Shown: positions 7,248 through 19,100 of the stretch, one piece after another
Position numbering within the stretch: position 1 is the stretch's first letter
Layout of the letters: every line of letters begins with the position of its first letter
Assembly (NCBI RefSeq): GCF_904063055.1
Contig: NZ_CAJFCN010000006.1
Location: 62,001 to 126,000 of the forward strand
From: Pseudomonas paracarnis
GTDB taxonomy: Bacteria > Pseudomonadota > Gammaproteobacteria > Pseudomonadales > Pseudomonadaceae
Reading direction: 5' to 3'
Length of the DNA: 64,000 nucleotides
Notes under the pieces: generated by a model
Seen by the model: the letters and a program-made list of their open reading frames with translations, nothing else
Databases searched by the model: none
What the model was told of the DNA's origin: nothing
Program-made: the position numbers and the translations under genes

Positions 7248-9377
7248 TTAAACTTCCTCAACAACCAGCAATGTCACATCAAAATCATTACCCCCCATCC
7301 CCAATTGCACATTATCAATACTGAGCCTTACTACAGACGATGACGGAGTAAACACACCTTTTAACGTTCTCCAGATCCGTGTATCCAATAGCGTCGGGGT
7401 GACAATTTCTTTTCCCGAAGCGACTAGAGCAATTATCGGCAACGGACGCGCGCCACTGTTATCACGAACGTCGACACTGAACGTGTAGGTACGGCCAATC
7501 TCCAGGTCGCTGAATACTTTGAACAACTTCTCTCTCTGAGTAGCCAAGTCTCGAGTGTTGGTATAACCCCAATCAAACAAATAATGTTGACCGCCCACTT
7601 GTTTTGGAACCATGTCCCTGGGGTCTGCGGCACCCGCTCCTTTTTGCCATCCATTCCAGCCTTTTTTACTAGGGTCAAAATCAGTTATATCGCTGAATCG
7701 TTTGCGTAGCGTCAATAGCAGTGCCGGAAACTCGATCGCATCAGACACACTGGTACTGCCATCAGTGTTCACCTTGAAGACAATGGTCAAAGGTGTCTTA
7801 TCGCGAAACCCTTCCAGATCGGAACGCGCTAACACACGCTTCAGGCCGTTGTTCACATCAGACAGCGTAATCAACTCATCCGTCATCACGTGAACGGTGT
7901 GTGAAGAACCGTCCTCCTTAGTGCCGGTACATTCCAACCAGCCTTTCTGTCCTTCCAGCGCGAACCACCAAGCCCTATCGAAGTTTTCGTCATTGACGGC
8001 TATATGTGCATCTGCGGGGAACGTCCGTAGATCCAGGACCCCACCTTGGGCAGCAGGTGACGTAGCCTCTGGCACAACGGGTGTCGGCAACCGGGTCGGC
8101 ACACTGATCTTCAACGCAAGCGTCTTCGACGGCGCCAGCTTACAAGTACTGGTCACTATGTAATGGATCAGGATGGTTTTACCTGCACCCTGGATCACCG
8201 CTTCACGCGGGATCGCGAAATCCACATAGCCCGGATCGCTGTTGCCCGGTTTTGATTCCAACGGCAGGCTCGTACCGTCCGGTTTGACCCACTTCACCCC
8301 GATCGTATGAAGGGAGCTAATCCGCTCATACTCCACCCGCACCGTCACACCGTTCCGCCCATTCCAGATGGTCAGTTGATCATCCACCGCTTGGCACACC
8401 CTTGGAGGGGGTAGTGTCAAAGCCTCTTGCTCGATGCTGAAAGTCCGAACTCGGAACTCAACGGCAGGCTCCAACGCACACTGGCCATCGAAGTTCGCCG
8501 CAAAATGCAGCTCAAACTCGCTGCAATCCGCCAACTTTTGCAGTTTGGTCCTGTCCATCGGCGTATCGACCCCATCGTGTAACCAGGCAGCTTTAAGCGG
8601 CACGCCCTCCAACACATAAAAACAATAGTCGCTGCCATCCTCAAGCGTACCGGTTACCCACATCCAGCAACATTGCTTCTCTGCCGCATAATTCCAAGCA
8701 GGCACCACCCCCGTCGCATTCCCGCTAAAGTTGTTTAGGTCCAAGGTATTCCCCGTTGCCTGTTCAATGCCTGGTCTGGTCAGGTGTGGCGCAAGTACTT
8801 TGATCAAGCGCTCAGGCGAATACTGGGGCTCGTAACTGTTGAATCGAAGGCTGTAGTTCAGCGTCAAGGTCTTGTTGAAAAGGGCTGCGATGATGTCTGG
8901 AGCGACATCGAATGACAGGTTCGTTTCGCCGCTCTTCACCTCCTGGCAACCGAGTGCCACAGGCCCGTAATTTGGCCCGGACGCGTAAGCACAGACATGG
9001 TCACCTTCATACATGCCTTCATAACTGACAGTGGCATGCCCACCGTTGACCGTGTTGGTGGGATTGACCTGCCATTGGCCTGGAGGCAGCTCCACCGATT
9101 CGCGCAAATGGGGTGGGTCCAGATCCTGGGCCGGGTCTACGTGCAAGAGCGAGGTCGTGCGCAGGTGAAAATCCTGGGCATTTAAAGGCAGCGGATTTTC
9201 CAGAAGCGGGTTGCCTGGCTCGGGAAACACAGGCGCAGTCTTGTCCCAAATCACCCCCAGATGGGCAGTGATAGACGAATAGTCGTTGAGTCTGGATAAC
9301 CAGCCTCGCGACAGAGAGAACCTGAAAACGTGATCAGCATGAGCCTCATGAAGCTGTACGACGTGATCCAACGCCAC
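7248..9377 (-). CDS. Ig-like repeat protein of unknown function, C-terminal part (downstream of a frameshift)
   Basis: I do not recognise a named family. The 709-aa product has repeated beta-rich modules. One type follows a pattern like FAIPREAVIQGAGKTILIHY, and an equivalent (DIPANWISYCIGHTVLIKY) occurs in the upstream piece. A second type contains WVTGTLEDGS and WLECTGTKEDGS. The last 150 or so residues resemble a carbohydrate-binding-like sandwich (TYTFSVDVRDNSG). The frame opens at a GTG inside coding-like sequence. The upstream gene 9251-9961 ends in this reading in another frame, so the two are probably one gene of about 900 codons. GC content is visibly lower than in the neighbours, suggesting acquired or fast-evolving accessory DNA. 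No signal peptide is visible; a surface or secreted role is speculation. Confidence 0.6.
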   Translation of the reverse strand: MALDHVVQLHEAHADHVFRFSLSRGWLSRLNDYSSITAHLGVIWDKTAPVFPEPGNPLLENPLPLNAQDFHLRTTSLLHVDPAQDLDPPHLRESVELPPGQWQVNPTNTVNGGHATVSYEGMYEGDHVCAYASGPNYGPVALGCQEVKSGETNLSFDVAPDIIAALFNKTLTLNYSLRFNSYEPQYSPERLIKVLAPHLTRPGIEQATGNTLDLNNFSGNATGVVPAWNYAAEKQCCWMWVTGTLEDGSDYCFYVLEGVPLKAAWLHDGVDTPMDRTKLQKLADCSEFELHFAANFDGQCALEPAVEFRVRTFSIEQEALTLPPPRVCQAVDDQLTIWNGRNGVTVRVEYERISSLHTIGVKWVKPDGTSLPLESKPGNSDPGYVDFAIPREAVIQGAGKTILIHYIVTSTCKLAPSKTLALKISVPTRLPTPVVPEATSPAAQGGVLDLRTFPADAHIAVNDENFDRAWWFALEGQKGWLECTGTKEDGSSHTVHVMTDELITLSDVNNGLKRVLARSDLEGFRDKTPLTIVFKVNTDGSTSVSDAIEFPALLLTLRKRFSDITDFDPSKKGWNGWQKGAGAADPRDMVPKQVGGQHYLFDWGYTNTRDLATQREKLFKVFSDLEIGRTYTFSVDVRDNSGARPLPIIALVASGKEIVTPTLLDTRIWRTLKGVFTPSSSVVRLSIDNVQLGMGGNDFDVTLLVVEEV

Positions 9378-9961
9378 CCATCTGAAGCGATACGGCGTGA
9401 CATCTGATTACCCGCGACGGTGACAAACAGGCGCTGGCCCACATAAATCATTGGCCATGCCTTAATGTGAACGGTTTCATCGCCAGTGAAGCTCTGCATC
9501 TTCAGCCGCCAGGTGTTCGGCTCCTCCTCTTTGGAATGCGCAAACACCGGCCTTGATACCACCAGGTGCTCCTCCCGGATCTGTTGGACTTTCAACTCCA
9601 GTGTCAAGGACTCCAACGCTCGGCCACCTGCATTGGCCGTGTACTTGATCAATACCGTGTGCCCGATGCAGTAACTGATCCAGTTTGCAGGAATATCGAC
9701 GACATCAACCCCGTTTGCGACAGAAACAGGCTCGAAGGCGGGCTCCTCTTGATCCTTGATCGCCAGGTAGAACGTGACATGGGTGGCATTCGCCGGCAAG
9801 GTCAGTGTCGCCGTAGTGCCATCGATCGCATCGATCGGATACAGCACACTGTTATTGGTGGCGTACTGGATAACCGCATAGGGCAACTCCGCTTCAGTCG
9901 CTTGCAACACGCCAGAGGCCTGAGCGGAAATAGGTTTTTCAGAGAGCGTTTTTTTAACCAC
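9251..9961 (-). CDS. Ig-like repeat protein of unknown function, N-terminal part (frameshifted)
   Basis: The first 185 or so residues (MVKKTLSEKPISAQASG onward) show the same Ig-like module as the downstream piece. After VTVAGNQ (about 9404) the composition changes, while the -1 frame continues naturally as TPYRFRWVALDHVVQL into 7248-9377. The break lies between 9410 (a stop in the second frame) and about 9380. It is either a genuine inactivating indel or a sequencing error. The start ATG at 9961 is 95 bp downstream of a perfect 18-bp palindrome (10056-10073) that also occurs near two cold-shock-like genes. There is no signal peptide. Confidence 0.55.
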   Translation of the reverse strand: MVKKTLSEKPISAQASGVLQATEAELPYAVIQYATNNSVLYPIDAIDGTTATLTLPANATHVTFYLAIKDQEEPAFEPVSVANGVDVVDIPANWISYCIGHTVLIKYTANAGGRALESLTLELKVQQIREEHLVVSRPVFAHSKEEEPNTWRLKMQSFTGDETVHIKAWPMIYVGQRLFVTVAGNQMSRRIASDGWRWITSYSFMRLMLITFSGSLCREAGYPDSTTIRLSLPIWG

Positions 9962-10055
9962 GATAAGACTCCTGTCCAGCGTTAGATCACCGTCGGGCCT
10001 GGCCGAGCGGGCCAGAAACTGCGGTTATCTAACACGTGGTTCAGGAAGCTTGCCT

Positions 10056-10073
10056 ACTGTCAAATTTGACAGT
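10056..10073. promoter_or_regulatory. 18-bp perfect palindrome, copy A of shared operator-like motif
   Basis: ACTGTCAAATTTGACAGT is its own reverse complement. It lies between the end of pvdL and the start of the Ig-like gene, 95 bp before the latter's start codon. Near-identical sequences at 58061 and 58372 sit 70-80 bp before two other minus-strand genes. It is likely a dimeric regulator's binding site; the regulator is unknown. Confidence 0.6.
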
Positions 10074-10112
10074 TTTACCGAAAAAAATGGGTATTCCAGA
10101 CCAGCGGCTGGC

Positions 10113-13100
10113 TTACAACCCCTCCAACTCCGCCATCAAATCACTCAACCGATCCACCTTCTCGGCACTGATCTCATTGGCCGCCAACCCGTCGATATAC
10201 TCCGCCAGCTCCGCCACCGTGCTGCACTCGAACATCGCCCGCAGCGGCACGTCGCGCTGCAACGTTTTCTGCACCCGTGAAGCGATCTGCGTAGCCAGCA
10301 GCGAGTGCCCGCCCAGTTCGAAGAAGTTGTCCCGCACCCCGACCCGTTCGACCCTCAGCACCTCAGCCCAGATAGCCGCCAACGTGGCTTCCAGTTCAGT
10401 GCGAGGCGTCACATAGTCCTGGCTGTGCAACTGACCAATCTCCAGGGCCGGCAGGGCCTTGCGGTCGAGTTTACCGTTGGCATTCAGGGGCAGGCGGTCA
10501 AGCCATAGCCAATGCAGCGGCACCATGTATTCGGGCAGTTCGGCACGCAGGCGTTGCTTGATGCGCTCCAGGCGCTCGCCAGTGTTCAATGTTGCATCGG
10601 CCGCCACCAGGTAGCCAACCAGATGCTTACCATTGACGCCCTCCTGAACCCCGACCGCCGCGTCGCGGATGTCAGGTTGTTCGTGCAGGCGCGCTTCGAT
10701 TTCACCCAGTTCAATGCGGTAGCCGCGAATCTTCACTTGATGGTCGATCCGACCGACGTACTCCAACACGCCGTCGCTGCGGCGCCGCGCCAGATCGCCG
10801 GTACGGTAGAGCCGCTCGCCGGGCGCGCCAAATGGGTTGGGCACAAAGACCTGGGCAGTACGCAGCGGATCGCTGACGTAGCCGCGACCGACACCGGTGC
10901 CAGCGACGCACAACTCGCCCACGGCGCCTTGGGGCACCAGTTCCAATGCGCCATCGAGCAGGTACAAACGGTTGTTGTCGGTCGGCGTACCAATCGGCAG
11001 GTAAGTGCCACGGGTCGACGCCAGATCGACGCGGAAGAACGCCACGTCATCGGAGCATTCCGCCGGGCCGTAGGCATTCACCAGGCCAATTTGCGGGTAA
11101 CGCAGCAGCCACTGATGGGCCAGCTCAGGTGGCATGGCCTCCCCGGTCGGCAACATCCAGCGCAGGCCGTCGAGGCGGATACGCTCCTGGGCCAACATGC
11201 CCTGGATCAGCGACGGCACACTCTCCAGCACGGTGATGCCCTGTGCTTGAACGTGGGCCAACAACCCTTGCGGATCATGGGCGATGGTATTGGGCACAAT
11301 GTCCACACGCGCGCCAAACAGCGGCGCGGCGAGGAACTGCCACACAGAAATATCGAAGCTTTGCGACGCGGTCTGGGCGATCACATCGGCATCGCTCAGG
11401 TTCAGGTACGGTACCTTGCTCAATTGGTTGTTGAGCATGCCGCGCTGTTCCACCATCACACCCTTGGGCAAGCCGGTGGAGCCTGAGGTGTAGATCACGT
11501 AAGCAAGGTTGTCCGGGCCACTGTAGACACCTGGGTTTTCACCACGGGCGGGAATTTCCTCCCACACCAGCAACTGGCAATCGACACCTTCGAGCAACTC
11601 GATGGCCTGTTCACGGCACGCCTCGGTGCACACCAGCAACGGCGTGCGGCACAGGTCGATGATGCGGCTCAGGCGCTGGCCCGGCAGGCCCGGGTCCAAC
11701 GGCAGGTAGCCGGCGCCGGCCTTGAAGCTGCCGATGATCATACCGAGCAAATCCAGCCCACGTTCAGCCAACAACGCCACCGGTTGGTCCAGGCCGACAC
11801 CCGCCGCAATCAGCGCGTGGCCGAGGCCATTGCTGCGGCGATTCAGATCCTCGTAGCTCCATTGCTGGTCAAGACAACTGGCGGCGATACGCTGCGGATG
11901 CTGCGCGACCTGCTCCTCGAACAACTCGATATAGCTGCGTTCCAGCGGGTAGGCATGTGCGCTCTGGTTACAGCCTTCCACGAGGAATTCACGTTCCTGC
12001 TCACCCATCAGCGCCAGCTCGTCCATGTCACCATGGAAGCCCTGCACCAGCGCCAGCAACAGGCGCTTGAACTCAGCGAGCATGTCTTGCACGGTGCTTT
12101 CGTCGAAATAACGCTGGTCGTAGGACAGGTGCAAACCGAGGTCATCGCCGGGGTAGCACACGGCCGTCAGCGGGAAGTTGGTGTGGGTACGGCCAGAATC
12201 CGAGGTGGCGTTCAGGCTTTGTGCACGGTCCAGCACCGAGACTTCCACTGGCGCGTTCTCAAACACAAACAGGCTGTCGAACAGCGGCTGGCCCTTGGGC
12301 AATTCGCTGTGTTCCTGGATCGTCACCAACGGCAGGTATTCGTACTCGCGCAGTTGCATATTGCTGTCGAGCAAGGCGCTCAACCACTGGCGCACGCTGC
12401 AGCGCTGGCCGTCCTCGGGCAGTTTTACCCGCAACGCGATGCTGTTGATAAACAGGCCGACAGTGCGTTGCATCTCGGGCATGTCCACCGGGCGACCAGC
12501 CACGGTGACGCCGAACAGCACGTCGCGATCGCCACTCAAACGCCGCAGCACCAGGGCCCACGCCGCCTGGGCGAAAGTGTTGACGGTAAGCTGATGCGCC
12601 TGGGCCAGTTCGCGCAGTTGCGCACCGTCGCGGGCATCCAGGCGGGTGTAACAATCGCCCACCACCATGCCGCCGCTGCCACCGGCGTGTTCGCGCAGGA
12701 ACGGGCGGTCACTCGGGATCGGCGTAGCGCGCTCGAAGCCTTGCAAGTTTTGCTGCCACCACTGGCGCGCCTCGTTGAGGTCCTGGCGTTGCAGCCAGGC
12801 AATGTAGTCGCGATAGCGCGGCGGGGTCCCCAGTTGCGCATCGCGGCCTTCGCCCAGGGCTGTGTAGATATCGAAGAAGTCATTCATCAGCAGCGAGCGG
12901 CACCAGGCATCGATCAGGATGTGGTGGTTGCTCATCATGAACCAGTAGCGCGCCTCGCCCACGCGAATCAGGCGCAAGTGAAAAGGCGCCTGGTTGAGCA
13001 GGTCAAAACCGGCTTCGCGCTCGGCCTTGAGCAAGGCTTGCAGACGCGGCTCCTGCTCATCCTGCGGGTCGGCGCTCCAGTCCAGGTACTCGATCGGCGT

Positions 13101-16100
13101 ACTGCCGGGCTTGTGGATCACTTGCAGCATGTCTTCGCCGACGTTCCAGCAGAACGAGGCGCGCAAGGCTTCGTGGCGGGCGATCACCGCTTGCCAGGCC
13201 TGGGCAAAACGCTCCGGCTCCAGGGCGCTGTTGATGCGGTAGCGGTCCTGCATGTAATACAGGCCGGTGCCGGGCTCCAGCAGCGTGTGCAGCAGCAGGC
13301 CCTCCTGCATCGGGGTCAGCGGGTAGACGTCTTCGATGGCGCTGGCCGGGACCGGCAAGGCGTCCAGTTGCACCTGGGTCAGGCGCGCCAGGGGGAAGTC
13401 GGACGGCGTGAGGCCGCCGGCATCGTCCTGCAGGCAATGGGCGATCAGGCTGTGCAATTCGGCCAGGTAAGCTTCGGCCAGATCGCCAATCACCTGCTGA
13501 TCATGCCGCTCACGGCTGAAGGTCCAGCGTAGCACTAGCTCGCCGCCATACACCTGGCTGTCGATGCTCAGTTCGTTGGGCAACGGCGCATCCGGGTCAT
13601 GGGCCTGACCGGCGGATTCCTCCAGCGGATGGAACAGCGCGTCAGCGCCAAAGCTCTGGTCGAACTGGCCAAGGTAGTTGAAGGTGACCTGCGCGCTCGG
13701 CAATGCGGCCATGCTCTGTTTGCACAGGTCATCGGCCAGGTAACGCAGCACGCCATAACCCAAGCCTTTATGGGGCACACCACGCAGTTGCTCCTTGATC
13801 GCCTTGATCGAGTCGCCCTGCTCGGCCTGCGGCGTCAGGCGCAACGGATAGGCACTGGTGAACCAGCCCACGCTGCGGGTCAGGTCGATGTCATCGAACA
13901 AGGTTTCGCGGCCATGGCCTTCCAGCTGGATCAGTGCCGAGGCCTGCCCGCTCCAGCGGCACAGTACGCGGGCCAGGGCGGTCAGCAACAGGTCGTTGAC
14001 CTGGGTGCGATAGGCACTCGGCGCCTGTTGCAGCAACTGCCGGGTGCGCTCGGCATCCAGGCGCACGCTGACCGTTTCGGCATCGCTATTGCGCCGTGCG
14101 CCTTGGGGACGCTGCACCGGCAAGGCCACGGCCGGGCCAGCCAATTGCGCTTGCCACAGGCTCAACTCTTCGCGCAAGGACTCACTGTGGGCATAGGCTT
14201 GCAAGCGCGCAGCCCAATCGCGCAGCGCGCTGGTCTTGGCCGGCAGGCTGACGGACTGGCCTTCACTGAGTTGGCGATAAACGTTTTGCAGGTCTTCCAG
14301 CAGGACGCGCCACGACACGCCGTCCACCACCAGGTGATGGATGGCGATCAGCAAGCGCTGCTGGCCTTGCGGCCCGTCCACCAGCAAGGCGCGCAACAGC
14401 GGCCCCTGTGCCAGGTCGAGGCTGCGCTGGGTGTCGGTGAACAACGCCGTGCACGCCTGCATGTCGCGCACCTGCGCCTGCAGCAGCACGCCACCTTCCG
14501 GCACGCCCAAGTGCTCGGCATGCCATTGCGCGCCACGCGGGGTAAAGCTCAAGCGCAGCGCGTCGTGGTGTTCCAGCACGGCCAGCAGCGCTTGCTCCAG
14601 GCGATGGGCATCGAGCAGTTGCAGTGGCTTGAGCACCAACGCCTGGTTCCAGTGCTGGCGAGCCGGGATGTCGGTGTCGAAGAACCAGTGCTGGATCGGC
14701 GTGAGGCCCGAGGGGCCGGTCAGCAATCCTTGCTCGGCGATGATGAGCTCCGAGCGAGTCGCCACGGCAGACAGGCTCTGTACGGTCTGGTGCTGGAACA
14801 GGTCACGGGGGCTGAAATGAATCCCGGCCTGGCGCGCCCGGCTCACCACCTGGATCGACAGGATCGAGTCGCCGCCCAGTTCAAAGAAGTTATCGTCGAG
14901 GCCCACTTGCTCCACGTTCAGCACCGCGCACCAGATGGCGGCCAGGCTGTGTTCCAGCTCGCTGCGCGGCGCGACGTAGGCTTGGCGATTGGCCTCTGGG
15001 TCCGGCTCAGGCAAGGCACGGCGGTCGAGCTTGCCGTTGGCGGTCAGCGGCATGCTCTGCAGCACGATCAGATGCGCGGGCACCATGTAGTCCGGCAGTT
15101 GCGCCTTGAGGTGCGCCTTCAACGCGTCGCGCAAAGCGGCGTGCTCGGCATCGCTGACCAGGTACGCCACCAATTGCTTGCCGCTCGGCGCATCCAGTGC
15201 CAGCACCACCGCTTCGCGCACAGCGTCATGTTCGAGCAAGCGCGTTTCGATTTCGCCCAGTTCGATGCGAAAACCGCGAATCTTCACCTGATGGTCGATG
15301 CGCCCCAGGTACTCCACCAGGCCATCGGCGCGTTGGCGTACCAGGTCGCCGGTGCGGTACAGGCGCCCGCCCTTGCCAGCAAACGGGTCTGCGACAAAGC
15401 GCTCCGCCGTCATCCCCGGCCGCTGGTGGTAACCCTGGGCCAGGCCGGCGCCACCGATATACAGCTCACCGCTGGCGCCCTGGGGCACCAGCGCCAGGTC
15501 GGCGTCGAGAATGTAAGCCACGCGCGCGCCGACGATGCTACCGATCGGCACACTGCCAGCGCCCTCCTCCAACTGCTCGGGCGCTTGGCTGGCCAGGGGC
15601 ATCACCACGGTTTCGGTGGGGCCGTAGGCGTTGAAGAACAGCTGGGGCGTAAACGCCGCACGGATGCGTTGCAGGTGTTCGCCGGTCAAGGCTTCGCCAC
15701 CGGTGATGCACATACGCACCGGCAGTGTCTGTTGCTGGGTCGCCAGCCACTGCGCCAACTGGCTGCCGTAGCTGGGGGTGAAACCGAGCACATTGATGCG
15801 ATGGGTACGGATCAGCGCGCAGATCTCTTCGGCATCCCACTGGCCCTGGGCGCGCAATACCACCCGCGCCCCGCACAGCAGCGGCACCAGCAAACGTTCG
15901 GTGGCAGCGTCGAAGTTGATCGAGTAAAAGTGCAGTTCGCAGTCATCCGGGCGCATGTCAAAGCGCTCGATCACCGCCTGGCAATGCATGGCGATCTCAC
16001 CGTGGGACACCACCACGCCTTTGGGCTTGCCCGTGGAACCCGAGGTGTAGATGAGGTACGCCTGGTGTTGCGCCAGACTCACGAACGGCAGCGCTTCGGC

Positions 16101-19100
16101 GGGGTAATTCGCCAGCACCGGCGAGTCATCCTCCAGGCACCAGCACGCCACCGTCGCCGGCAACTCACCAAGAGCTTCGAATAGGGCCGCATCACTGAGC
16201 AGCAGACCGATGTCACTGTCTTCGATCATGTAATGCAGGCGGTCCAGCGGGTATTCCGGGTCCAACGGCACATAGGCACCGCCGGCCTTGAGGATCGCCA
16301 GCAAACCGATGACCATTTCCAGCGAACGCGGCAGCGCCAGGCCCACGCGCACCTGCGGGCCCACGCCACGCTCGCGCAGCATCCAGGCCAGGCGGTTGGC
16401 GCGCTCATCCAGTTGCGCATACGAGAGGGTCACACCGGCAAAGGTCAGCGCCGGGGCCTCCGGCCGCTGGCTGGCCTGCTGGCTGAACAGTTGATGGATG
16501 CACTGGTCGAGGCGATGCTCGCCCTTCTCCACCCCCAGGCTGTCTTGCAAGGCGCGTTGTTCATCTGCGCTCAGCAACGGCAATTCGCTCAGGCGCTGGC
16601 CAGGATCGGCGACCAACGCTTCAAGCAAGTTGCGCCAATGCTCGGCCATACGCGCAATACGCGGCTCGTCGAACAGGTCGGTGCTGTAGGTCAGGCAGCA
16701 ACCCAGGCGATGGTCGAGGTCGGTGACTTCCAGGTTGAGGTCGAACTTGGTCGCCCGCGCATCGTTGGCCAGGTACTCCACGGTCATGCCAGCCAGTTGG
16801 CGGCTTTGCTGGAATTCCCAGCGCTGCACGTTGCACATCACCTGGAACAACGGGTTGTACGCCGCGCTGCGCGGCGGTTGCAGGGCTTCCACCAGATGGT
16901 CGAACGGCAGGTCCTGGTGGGACTGGCCCTCGATCACGGTATGGCGCACCTGCTCGAACAGCTCGCTGACCTGCATCTGCCCGTTGAGCTGGCAACGCAG
17001 CACCTGGGTATTGAGGAACGCGCCAATCAAGCCTTCGCTTTCCGGACGGATACGGTTGGCCACTGGCGCGCCGATGCGCAGGTCGGTCTGGCCGCTGTAG
17101 CGGTAGAGCAACACCGCCAGGGTCGCGGTCATGGTCATGAACAGCGTGAGGCCGTGCTGGGCGTTGAAGGCACGCACGCGGGCGGCCAGCTCATCGCTCA
17201 AATCAAACCGGTACAGCTCGCCCCGATGGCTTTGCACCGGTGGCCGCGGACGGTCGCCGGGCAGTTCCAACAATGGGTGTTCGTTGCCCAGTTGGGCGGT
17301 CCAGTAGTCCAGCTGACGCTGGCGCTCACCGGCTTCCATCCACTGGCGTTGCCATACGCTGTAATCGAGGTACTGCACCGGCAACGTTGGCAGCGGTGAG
17401 TCGCGCTCGTCGATAAAGGCTTCATACAAGGCGCTGAGTTCACGGGCAAAGATGTCCATGGCCCAGCCTTCGGTGACGATATGGTGCAGGGTCAGCACCA
17501 GGTAATGTTCCTGCTCGCCGGCCTTGACCAGGCAGGCGCGCAACAGCGGCCCGGTTTCCAGGTTGAACGGCGTGTGCGCCTCGACATCGGCCAGTTGCTG
17601 CAAACGCTGCTGGCGCTGCGGCTCATTCAGCGCGGAGAAATCCTGCCAGCCCATGCGCACATTGGTTTGCGCCGAGACCTTTTGACAGGCCACACCATCG
17701 ACACTTGGGAAAGTGGTGCGCAGGGTTTCGTGACGCATGATCAAGGCCTGCAAGGAGGCCTCGAAACGCCCCACATCCAGCACGCCGCGCAGGCGCGCCA
17801 TGCCGCCGACGTTGTAGGCCGGGCTGTCCGGTTCCATCTGCCAGAGGAACCACATGCGCTGCTGGGAATAGGACAAGGGGACCGGCTGGCTGCGGTCGAC
17901 TTTGGCGATGGCCGTCTGTTGGTTGCGCTGGCCCGCCGCCTGGATCAGCCCGACCTGCTCGGCGAAATCGCCCAGCTCGCTGGCTTCGAACAGGGTGCGC
18001 AGCGGCAGTTCGACGTCACAGGCCTGGCGGGTGCGGGAGATGATTTGCGTGGCCAGCAACGAGTGCCCGCCAAGTGCGAAAAAGTCATCGCGCAGGCCGA
18101 TGCGTGGCAGGCCAAGCACCTCGCGCCAGATCGCGGCGATGTGCAGTTGCAAAGGTGTATGCGGTTCGACGTGTTCGCGGGTTTGCCATACCGGCTCTGG
18201 CAAGGCACGCCGGTCGAGCTTGCCGCTGGGGCTCAGGGGCATGGCGTCCAGGCGCATCAGCAGCGCGGGCACCATGTACTCCGGCAACTCGGCAGCCAGG
18301 GCGATTTTGACCCTTTGCTCATCCAGTTCGGCGTCGGCGGTGTAGTAGCCGATCAACTGGGCATCACGTACCAGCACCACGGCCTGGGCGATGCCTGCCT
18401 GGGCCAGCAGGCGCGCTTCTATTTCTTCCGGTTCCACCCGGAAACCGCGCAGTTTGACCTGCTGATCGAGGCGTCCGAGGTATTCGAGCACACCATCGGC
18501 GTTCCAGCGCGCACGGTCACCGGTGCGATACAAGCGGGTGCCCGCCGCGCCCAGCGGGTCGGCGACAAAACGTTCGGCCGTCAGCCCGGCACGGCCCAGG
18601 TAACCCCGCGCCAGGCCGATACCGCCGATGCACAATTCGCCCGGCACACCGGCCGGTAGCGGGTTGAGTTGCTCGTCCAGTACGCGGCAGATCACATTGC
18701 CCAATGGCCGGCCAATCGGCGAGCGCTCGCCATCCGAGGCGGCGCAATGCCAGTGGGTGACGTTGATCGCGGTTTCGGTCGGGCCATAGCGGTTGTGCAA
18801 TTGCACCGCGGGCAAGCGCGCCAGTACACGGTTACGCAACTCGGCGGGCAAGGCTTCGCCACCGGAGAACAGGCGACGCAGGCTGGTGCATTCGGCTGCC
18901 AGGGGTTCATTGATAAACAGCTGTAACAACGGTGGCACGAAGTGCAGCGTGGTCACCCCATGTTCCTGCACAAGCTGCGCGATGCGGTGCGGGTCGCGAT
19001 GTTCGCCCGGCCCGGCCAATACCAGGCGGCAGCCGGTAATCAGTGGCCAGAAGCATTCCCACACCGACACGTCGAAACTGATCGGCGCCTTTTGCATCAG

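Noticed and set aside
13599..16184. Long plus-strand open frame (861 codons) opposite pvdL
   Set aside because: It is a mirror of the high-GC synthetase codons, with Gln/Ala/His-rich low-complexity protein, no ribosome-binding site and no recognisable domain. The opposite strand has an unbroken NRPS with all core motifs.
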